Source: Gammaproteobacteria bacterium (lineage in GTDB: Bacteria; Pseudomonadota; Gammaproteobacteria; Eutrophobiales; Eutrophobiaceae). From it: a stretch of DNA of 6,197 nt. The stretch covers positions 1 to 6,197 of the forward strand of contig JABHFC010000355.1 of assembly GCA_018676275.1 (NCBI GenBank), given 5' to 3'. Positions 1 through 5,294 of the stretch are shown piece after piece; the stretch's first letter is position 1; the number at the start of each line of letters is the position of its first letter. The notes beneath the pieces are model-generated. The model was not told the origin of the DNA. It ran no database searches and saw only the letters and a program-made list of their open reading frames with translations. The translations under genes and the position numbers were made by a program.

Positions 1-124
1 CACTAATTATTTGTTTTTTTAACATTGCTTGCCAAAAATATGCGCTTAGATGTGTTTTGGATTTACATTAATACTAATAGTGCTCACATGTTATTATTTT
101 TCCACACCTATTGATATAAAGTGA

Positions 125-155
125 TTAAAACATTTTTTGCATTGAAATATATAAA
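125..155 (+). promoter_or_regulatory. Weak sigma70-like promoter candidate upstream of the Rieske oxygenase gene
   Basis: A TTAAAA box at 125-130 could serve as -35, with TATATA (148-153, spacer 17) or TATAAA (150-155, spacer 19) as -10. Transcription would start near 160, giving a short leader that still contains the ribosome binding site at 164-171. The whole 1-177 stretch is very AT-rich, so such matches are expected by chance. I see no reading frame, tRNA or convincing hairpin in it. Confidence 0.22.
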
Positions 156-163
156 CCGCATGC

Positions 164-171
164 AAGGGGAG
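164..171 (+). promoter_or_regulatory. Shine-Dalgarno site that fixes the TTG start at 178
   Basis: AAGGGGAG lies six bases before the TTG at 178-180. An ATG at 160 is in the same frame but reaches a TAA at 172 after four codons, so it cannot be the start of the long frame. The purine-rich site at ideal spacing makes TTG the natural start. This is the only gene in the window with an obvious ribosome binding site. Confidence 0.75.
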
Positions 172-177
172 TAAAGC

Positions 178-1485
178 TTGGGAATTAATATTGGATCAGA
201 TGAAATTTCATCTCTTGTAGAAAAAGATCGAGTGCACAAACGTGTTTATACAGATCCGGCCATTTTTGAGCTGGAAATGCAACGTATCTGGGGTACGGCA
301 TGGGTTTTTATAGGACATGAAAGCCAGGTGCCGAAACCAGGTGATTACTATGCTACCACTCTTGGCAAACAGAGTGTCATTATGACACGACATCACGATG
401 GTGAAGTTAAAGTTTTGTTTAATCGATGTTCTCACAAAGGTGCACAGCTAGTTGGGGATAGCTGTGGACATGCGCCGAAATTCCGTTGTAGTTATCATGG
501 ATACGTTTTTGATACTGATGGAACCCTGCTACATATTCCGAGAGAAGAAGGTTATAAAAACACCAGTTATTGTAAAGGTAAGGCTGGTGCTAACGTACAA
601 AATGTACCACGCATGGAAATATATCGCGGTTTTATCTTTGCCAGTTTGGCCACACAGGGTCAGGACCTGGTTTCCTGGCTGGGCATTTCAACCAGTTCAT
701 TTGACAATGCAATTGACAGATCACCTACTGGTGAAATTGAGATTACCGGAGGTAGTTTACGTTACATGCATGATGCCAACTGGAAAATATTACTGGAGAA
801 TGTTACCGACAATATGCATCCACAGGTAACCCATCAATCGGCTTTTCAGCCGGCCAAACAGTTGGGTATGAAATATTCAGATAAGGATAAACCCTTAGCG
901 CTCGCAATGCTTGAGCCCTTTGGCTCATCTTATGATTTTCTGGACGAGATAAAAATGACTGTCTGTGGCATTGGCCACAGCTATACGGGAGGAGCTGTAA
1001 GTATTCATTCTGCCTACCCAAAGGAATCTCAATATGTAAAGAAAATGCAATTGCAATACGGTGAAGACAGGACAAATAAAATTCTCTCAATGAATCGACA
1101 AAATACAATTATTTATCCGAGTATTGCATTCAAGTCTGCTTTACAGACGATTCGTATTTACAGACCTGTTGCGGTCAATAAAACTATTCAGGAGACCTGG
1201 ACCTATAAATTAAAAGGCGCTCCTGATGATATGCTGGAAAATTCCGTACTATACAATCACATGATATTTTCCCCTGCCTCGATTGCTGGTCATGATGATT
1301 ATGAAGCTTATCACCGGATTCAACATGGTTTATCCAATAATGCGTCAGACTGGGTTAGTCAGCATCGCCATATGAATAGCGATAGCATAAATGAAGACGG
1401 TACAAGAAGCGCGCCCGGCACCAGCGATATTGTGTTTCGACATGAATTCGAAGCATGGAAGCACTATATGACTAATACTGTTTAG
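178..1485 (+). CDS. Rieske non-haem iron ring-hydroxylating oxygenase, alpha (large) subunit
   Basis: This 435-residue protein is a terminal oxygenase subunit that takes electrons through a [2Fe-2S] cluster and activates O2 at a mononuclear iron, usually to hydroxylate aromatic substrates. The Rieske ligands are C84, H86, C104 and H107 (C-x-H-x17-C-x2-H). The catalytic domain has N201-W202, E207-N208 and then D211-x2-H214-x4-H219, matching the bridging aspartate and two iron histidines of naphthalene dioxygenase-type enzymes. D373 or D374, before the 'YHRIQHGL' stretch, is the likely carboxylate ligand. Length is normal for the family. The start is TTG, set by AAGGGGAG and an in-frame upstream stop. 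The usually conserved Trp after the second Rieske Cys-x2-His-Gly is Tyr (Y109). No beta subunit, ferredoxin or reductase gene adjoins it; the next gene is 30 bases downstream on the same strand. The family is certain, the substrate unknown. Confidence 0.93.
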   Translation: MGINIGSDEISSLVEKDRVHKRVYTDPAIFELEMQRIWGTAWVFIGHESQVPKPGDYYATTLGKQSVIMTRHHDGEVKVLFNRCSHKGAQLVGDSCGHAPKFRCSYHGYVFDTDGTLLHIPREEGYKNTSYCKGKAGANVQNVPRMEIYRGFIFASLATQGQDLVSWLGISTSSFDNAIDRSPTGEIEITGGSLRYMHDANWKILLENVTDNMHPQVTHQSAFQPAKQLGMKYSDKDKPLALAMLEPFGSSYDFLDEIKMTVCGIGHSYTGGAVSIHSAYPKESQYVKKMQLQYGEDRTNKILSMNRQNTIIYPSIAFKSALQTIRIYRPVAVNKTIQETWTYKLKGAPDDMLENSVLYNHMIFSPASIAGHDDYEAYHRIQHGLSNNASDWVSQHRHMNSDSINEDGTRSAPGTSDIVFRHEFEAWKHYMTNTV

Positions 1486-1515
1486 ACGATCGCTCTTAAT
1501 TTTTTATTTATGTAA

Positions 1516-2784
1516 ATGGATTGTAAAATAGCTGACTTATTAGATATGCATAATTTTTTTCTCATTTTTTTCAGTACGATAGTCTTGTTTTTAATTTCGC
1601 CTGTTACTGTCTGTAAGGCAGGGCAAACTGCAGAATTAGAATCGATATTTTTACCTTTCAGATCGATACTTGAAGAAAAGGATAGTTATCTTCCTGAATC
1701 GCAGACTGCTGAAAGGAAAAAATCTATTTATCAGGACGTATTCTCTCAGGCTTTAGAACTAACGAAGTCACATCCCGAAGAATTAATATCCGTTTTAATA
1801 GCCGGACTGGCGGAAGCCGAGCAGGAAATTTACTACCCTGCCGCCTACATACTGAGAAGTATTACCGGACAGAATAATGGTTACCGTGTTTTTTCAAGCC
1901 CGGAGGAAAGGCAAAAAAGTCGACTTGCATGGCTGGACTGGTGGTTAAAGAATAAGGGTTCTTTTGTTGTTCAGTCTGCTTTACCTGAAGGCTCAACTCT
2001 AATTGTCGATGAAATTCCTGGACGACTGTTCGGAAATGATGATGAACCTCCAGGACGTTTGTTACACATTGATGTGTCGGGCAGAACAATTATTGATCTT
2101 CAAAATTTGAAAATGCCCTACGATGCGGTACGCATTGATGATAATAATTATTTCGTCAACATTATTCGTGCCCGTTCTGTTTTTCACATAGATCACAAAG
2201 GTAATGTGCTATCTAGAATAACTGTTGGTGGCTACCCATGCAGTTTACAGGTGTTGAGTAATGGTAATTTGCTGGTAGCGGGGTGGGACGATGATATCCC
2301 CGGTTTTGTGAGGGAATTTGACCTGGATGGAAATATCGTCTGGCAGATTGAAAATCTGCAATGGCCATGGAAAGCTGAGCGTCTGGAAAACGGAAACACC
2401 CTGATAGCTGATGCTGGAAGCAAACGGGTTTTTGAATTAAATAGTAAGGGTGAAGAGGTCTGGGCTGTAGATGAACTTGGGCCGGGAACTACAGAATTAT
2501 TCGATCAACTGGGTCCTGTATATCTGCAACGACTGGCGGATGGTAATACCCTGGTTTCAATTCGAGGCACAAGTAAGATTATTGAGTTGGATAAAACTGG
2601 TAGAACCGTTTGGGAAGTTGGGTCAGAGCTTGTGAAAAATCAATATTCAGCAGTACGACTTTGGAATGGAAATACGCTGATTGCAGATGGAGGGAATTTC
2701 AGAGTGATTGAAATAAATATAAATAAAGAAATTGTCTGGATGAAAGATGGGATTGGATATCCGGCGAAAGCCTATCGTTACTAG
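1516..2784 (+). CDS. Exported beta-propeller protein with PQQ/arylsulfotransferase-like repeats and a helical N-terminal domain
   Basis: This 422-residue protein has a hydrophobic segment at residues 13-32 followed by C33-K34-A35, which looks like a signal peptide cleaved after A35, so it probably acts in the periplasm. Residues 38-150 are helical and end in a Trp-rich stretch (W139, W142, W143) after 'SPEERQKSR', resembling the end of HEAT-like repeats. From about 160 to the C-terminus there is a propeller: the strand motif [ND]GN[TL]L[IV] recurs at 249, 292, 342 and 384, and each copy is followed about 20-25 residues later by a closing strand of the type 'xxVW' (near 275, 315, 365, 407). 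Two weaker blades (160-195, 204-235) precede them, for about six. Such folds bind cofactors or partners, or are catalytic in arylsulfotransferases; I see no residue that proves an activity. The ATG at 1516 has no ribosome binding site. The ATG at 1546 (residue 11) would give a more normal signal peptide. Function is unassigned. Confidence 0.85.
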   Translation: MDCKIADLLDMHNFFLIFFSTIVLFLISPVTVCKAGQTAELESIFLPFRSILEEKDSYLPESQTAERKKSIYQDVFSQALELTKSHPEELISVLIAGLAEAEQEIYYPAAYILRSITGQNNGYRVFSSPEERQKSRLAWLDWWLKNKGSFVVQSALPEGSTLIVDEIPGRLFGNDDEPPGRLLHIDVSGRTIIDLQNLKMPYDAVRIDDNNYFVNIIRARSVFHIDHKGNVLSRITVGGYPCSLQVLSNGNLLVAGWDDDIPGFVREFDLDGNIVWQIENLQWPWKAERLENGNTLIADAGSKRVFELNSKGEEVWAVDELGPGTTELFDQLGPVYLQRLADGNTLVSIRGTSKIIELDKTGRTVWEVGSELVKNQYSAVRLWNGNTLIADGGNFRVIEININKEIVWMKDGIGYPAKAYRY

Positions 2785-2796
2785 GGTTTATAGTAT

Positions 2797-3567
2797 TTAA
2801 CGGAACATGTCGTCCTGTTTCGAACGGATAAGTGAATTTGTATCCTCTTCACCCTGATGCAGTTCATGTCCCCTGATTATGACAACAGGCGAGGCGTCTG
2901 CAGCTTCTCCCATTAAAATACAGGCCGCGCATGCCAGAGCATCCGCATCGGCAGTTTCACTGACACGTAATACCTGTCCGAAAAGATCTTTGTCACCACG
3001 AAGATCCCGTATTGGTAGTATGCCGGAAGAACCAATAGCAAGTCCCACTGTGCCGACACGCCAGGCACGACCAACACTGTCGTTAATTATTAGGCCTAGC
3101 TGCCTGTTACTTTTATGTTGTAATTTAGTGCGAAGATCAGTAGCAGAGACATTTGAATCTTCTGGAAGTAAGCTTACAAACTCCCCGTTTTCCGGAGCAC
3201 CAACATTGGAGTGATCTATTCCGGCATTGGCCATAACAATTCCGGAGCGATGTTCGACGATAATCACCCCTTCCTTACAACGGATGATTTCATTAGATTC
3301 CTGTAAAATAAGCTCTACCTGTCTCGGATCCTTGTCAGCTATTTTTGCAATACGCTTAGCTTCATTGCCTGGCGTTACGCTTTCCAGATCTATTATTCTC
3401 CCTTCTGCCTTTGATACTATTTTCTGTGCGACAACAATAATATCGTTATCAGCAAGTACAAACTCGGACTTCTCGATGTTTTCGAAAATAATTTTTGAAA
3501 GATCGTCCCCTGGTACGATTAAGGGAATTCCGGGAACTGCATAAAGTGACAGAGATAATCCAGACAT
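2797..3567 (-). CDS. cofE: Coenzyme F420-0:L-glutamate ligase (F420 biosynthesis)
   Basis: CofE adds L-glutamate residues to F420-0 using GTP, producing F420 with a gamma-linked tail. Counting from the ATG at 3567 (256 residues), the protein opens with 'VPGIPLIVPGDDL' at 11-23. Then come 'AQKIVSKAEGR' at 48-57, 'ANAGIDHSNV' at 113-122, 'INDSVGRAWRVGTVG' at 161-175, and 'DLRGDKDLFG' at 188-197 followed by a 'TADADALACAA' helix. These follow the family order, and the acidic residues in AGID and NDS fit the metal-binding positions. The length is that of a stand-alone ligase; the C-terminal flavin-reductase domain of mycobacterial FbiB is absent. The frame is open up to a TTG at 3585 (six more residues), but the ATG at 3567 matches family N-termini better and sits just after a -10-like box. 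No ribosome binding site precedes either start. The gene is divergent from cofD. Confidence 0.95.
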   Translation of the reverse strand: MSGLSLSLYAVPGIPLIVPGDDLSKIIFENIEKSEFVLADNDIIVVAQKIVSKAEGRIIDLESVTPGNEAKRIAKIADKDPRQVELILQESNEIIRCKEGVIIVEHRSGIVMANAGIDHSNVGAPENGEFVSLLPEDSNVSATDLRTKLQHKSNRQLGLIINDSVGRAWRVGTVGLAIGSSGILPIRDLRGDKDLFGQVLRVSETADADALACAACILMGEAADASPVVIIRGHELHQGEEDTNSLIRSKQDDMFR

Positions 3568-3573
3568 GTTTAT

Positions 3574-3579
3574 TGTATA
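3574..3579 (-). promoter_or_regulatory. Possible -10 box for cofE, placed for a leaderless transcript
   Basis: On the minus strand TATACA is followed by exactly six bases and then the cofE ATG at 3567. That is the spacing from a -10 hexamer to the transcription start, so the RNA could begin at or next to the start codon. This would fit the lack of a ribosome binding site. No good -35 box is visible 16-18 bases upstream, so the call is tentative. Confidence 0.3.
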
Positions 3580-3581
3580 AT
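3576..3581 (+). promoter_or_regulatory. Consensus -10 box (TATAAT) reading toward cofD
   Basis: A perfect TATAAT lies in the cofE/cofD gap and would start transcription near 3588, leaving a leader of about 88 bases before the cofD ATG. No good -35 box is seen at the right distance: GTGACA at 3546-3551 is 24 bases away, too far. The box overlaps the minus-strand cofE candidate by four bases, so the two promoters would compete. Confidence 0.4.
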
Positions 3582-3592
3582 GCAACGTTTGT

Positions 3593-3622
3593 AGTTAAGG
3601 GGGCGTAAATTTAAGTTAAGGG
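3593..3622 (+). repeat. Nine-base direct repeat, 21 bases apart, in the cofE/cofD gap
   Basis: AGTTAAGGG occurs at 3593-3601 and again at 3614-3622. The offset of 21 bases is two helical turns, which would place both copies on the same DNA face. The repeat lies just downstream of the predicted cofD transcription start and upstream of cofE, where a regulator could affect both. No regulator is encoded nearby, so an operator role is inference. Confidence 0.4.
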
Positions 3623-3623
3623 C

Positions 3624-3645
3624 GGGAGGTATGCAAGTTCTTCCC
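3624..3645 (+). promoter_or_regulatory. Hairpin with a five-codon reading frame in the cofD leader
   Basis: GGGAGG (3624-3629) can pair with CTTCCC (3640-3645), using one G-U pair, around a ten-base loop. It is followed by TAATTTTCT. The 5' arm is also a strong Shine-Dalgarno sequence, and the loop contains an ATG (3631) that opens a frame of five codons ending in TAA at 3646, in frame with cofD. It could act as a weak attenuator or a fold hiding the ribosome binding site; it could also be chance. Confidence 0.3.
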
Positions 3646-3675
3646 TAATTTTCTGAAAATCAGTTTGTAATAATA

Positions 3676-4629
3676 ATGAATACAGGTTCTGAAAAATACC
3701 TCGCCCTCTCAGGCGGCATCGGTGGTGCCAAGCTTGCATTGGGTTTGCAACATTGTCTGGATAAGTCTCAATTATCAATTGTGGCTAATACAGGTGATGA
3801 TTTTGAACACCTTGGGCTGGCAATATCACCTGACATTGATACTTTGCTTTATACCCTTGCAGATTTGAATAATCAGGAACTGGGCTGGGGCAGAAGAGAT
3901 GAGAGCTGGAATTTTGCGGAGGCCAGTAAGCAGATCGGTCTGGACACATGGTTCAGTCTGGGAGACAGAGATTTAGCAATTCATTTATATCGTAGTCAGC
4001 GTTTAAGAGAAGGAGCAAACCTGAGTCAAATAGTGGAGGAATTATGTAATCGATTCAAAATTCAGGCGAACATTATTCCGATGAGTGATTCTCCTGTGAG
4101 GACCATGGTGGATACTAATATCGGCACCTTGCCTTTCCAGGAATATTTCGTCAAAAACAGATGTAAACCAATCGTTTCTGAGATACGTTTTGATGGCATT
4201 GAAAAAGCCCGGCCGGCACAGGCCTTTCTGGAGTGTTTGGACGATAGTAATTTGAGTGCCATAATAATTTGCCCGTCAAATCCATTTTTGAGTGTTAATC
4301 CAATTTTGTCACTACCATCATTAAAAGAAAAAATTAAGGCTGTTGGTAAACCAGTTATAGTTGTCTCTCCAATTGTTCAGGGAAATTCCATTAAAGGACC
4401 TACAGCAAAATTGATGCAGGAATTAAATCTTGAGTGTAGTGTAGAAACGATAGCAAATTTGTATAAAGATATTTCTTCTGCAATTGTCATAGATAATACA
4501 GATAAATCTGCAATTAACGATATCAAGTCCACAGGTCTTGAAATACTCAGCGCGAATATCGTAATGAATAGTTTGCAGGATAAAATCGGCCTGGCAAATG
4601 AAGTAATAGATTTTTCACGTAGTTTGTAG
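3676..4629 (+). CDS. cofD: 2-phospho-L-lactate (or equivalent) transferase, F420-0 synthase
   Basis: CofD transfers the phospho-acid moiety from its GDP-activated form (made by CofC) onto the deazaflavin Fo, forming F420-0 or a related product in the cytoplasm. The 317-residue protein is full length and carries the family signatures in order: 'LSGGIGGAKLALGL' at 11-24, 'NTGDDFEHLGL' at 38-48 with 'SPDIDT' at 51-56, 'ESWNF' at 76-80, 'GDRDLAIHL' at 96-104, 'MSDSPVRTMV' at 136-145, 'FQEYFV' at 154-159, 'CPSNPF' at 199-204, and 'KGPTAK' at 240-245. No truncation or missing motif is seen. The ATG at 3676 is the only possible start after the in-frame TAA at 3646; it has no ribosome binding site. 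cofC follows after 20 bases, so the two are probably co-transcribed. Confidence 0.96.
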   Translation: MNTGSEKYLALSGGIGGAKLALGLQHCLDKSQLSIVANTGDDFEHLGLAISPDIDTLLYTLADLNNQELGWGRRDESWNFAEASKQIGLDTWFSLGDRDLAIHLYRSQRLREGANLSQIVEELCNRFKIQANIIPMSDSPVRTMVDTNIGTLPFQEYFVKNRCKPIVSEIRFDGIEKARPAQAFLECLDDSNLSAIIICPSNPFLSVNPILSLPSLKEKIKAVGKPVIVVSPIVQGNSIKGPTAKLMQELNLECSVETIANLYKDISSAIVIDNTDKSAINDIKSTGLEILSANIVMNSLQDKIGLANEVIDFSRSL

Positions 4630-4649
4630 ACTCGAATAAATATCCTCTC

Positions 4650-5285
4650 ATGTGGGTAATAGTGCCAGTTAAATCTTTTCGTAATGCCAAATTACGACTG
4701 GATGGTGTATTGAGCTCGGAGCAGCGCGCAAAACTAAGTTATCTAATGGTCGATGATATTTTACTAACCTTACAGAGTTCGGCTGATGTACATGGGGTCG
4801 CAATAATAAGTAGTGATGAATCAGTTCGCTCCCTGGCGCAAGGCTATAAGACTGAGTTTTTACTGACTGATGCTGATAGCGGATATTCTCAAGACGTTAT
4901 GCATGCTGTTACGGAAGTTAGCCAGCATGTAAATGAGACCATAGCGATTATCCCTTCAGATGTGCCGCAACTTTCGTGCGATGATCTTTCACAAATAAAT
5001 CTGAGTCATGAACAGGGGTTAACTTTGTGCCCTGCAATTGTTGACGGTGGGACCAACGGGCTGGTGTTTAGCCCGCCACTAAGTATTCCGCTGATGTTTG
5101 GTGTTGATAGTTTAAGGAAATATGAAAGTATAGCGTTGGAAAATAATATCCCTTTGAAAATTCAACCCGTCGTTGGATTGGAAAGAGATATAGATAGACC
5201 AGAGGATTTACTTTGGTTACAGAATCAAAACTCTGGTGGTAAGGCGTGGTTGTACGTTCGTGAACTGGCTATAAAGAGTATTTAA
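4650..5285 (+). CDS. cofC: CofC-family guanylyltransferase for F420 biosynthesis (phospholactate, phosphoenolpyruvate or 3-phosphoglycerate)
   Basis: CofC/FbiD enzymes couple GTP to a three-carbon phospho-acid to give the GDP-activated donor used by CofD. This 211-residue protein has a nucleotidyltransferase start, 'WVIVPVKSF' at 2-10 with K14 and R16, then 'IIPSDVPQLS' at 100-109, 'DGGTNGL' at 132-138, 'FGVDS' at 150-154 and 'DIDRPEDL' at 180-187. Length and order fit the family. Two positions look unusual: the FG-x2-S-x3-H motif ends in Y158 rather than His, and the segment at 78-87 (GYSQDVMHAV) replaces the common 'GLNAAL' type. These could affect substrate choice, which cannot be decided by reading. 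No ribosome binding site is seen before the ATG. The position directly after cofD strongly supports the assignment. Confidence 0.92.
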   Translation: MWVIVPVKSFRNAKLRLDGVLSSEQRAKLSYLMVDDILLTLQSSADVHGVAIISSDESVRSLAQGYKTEFLLTDADSGYSQDVMHAVTEVSQHVNETIAIIPSDVPQLSCDDLSQINLSHEQGLTLCPAIVDGGTNGLVFSPPLSIPLMFGVDSLRKYESIALENNIPLKIQPVVGLERDIDRPEDLLWLQNQNSGGKAWLYVRELAIKSI

Positions 5286-5294
5286 TTTAATTTG

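Noticed and set aside
452..829. Plus-strand frame of 125 codons overlapping the Rieske gene in another phase
   Set aside because: It covers the cluster-binding region whose real frame is unambiguous; the alternative product has no domain.
803..1108. Minus-strand open frame of 101 codons within the Rieske gene
   Set aside because: It is antisense to the catalytic domain including the iron ligands, has no ribosome binding site, and its product resembles no family I know.
1603..1614. Lipobox-like cysteine (C33) in the propeller protein
   Set aside because: The residues before it are V-T-V, not the L-[AS]-[GA] type expected, and a signal peptidase I site after A35 fits better.
2801..2830. Inverted repeat GGAACA / TGTTTC near the cofE stop
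   Set aside because: The stem has six pairs with one G-U, lies inside cofE coding sequence and has no T-run on either strand, so it is not a credible terminator.
2879..3544. Two plus-strand open frames (2879-3214 and 3227-3544) opposite cofE
   Set aside because: Both lie wholly antisense to a gene with full CofE motifs, and their products are Ser/Arg/Ile-rich with no recognisable domain. They are shadow frames.
3583..3585. TTG at 3585 as the cofE start
   Set aside because: It adds six residues not expected at CofE N-termini, has no ribosome binding site, and would place the -10-like boxes inside the gene. The ATG at 3567 is preferred, though TTG is not excluded.
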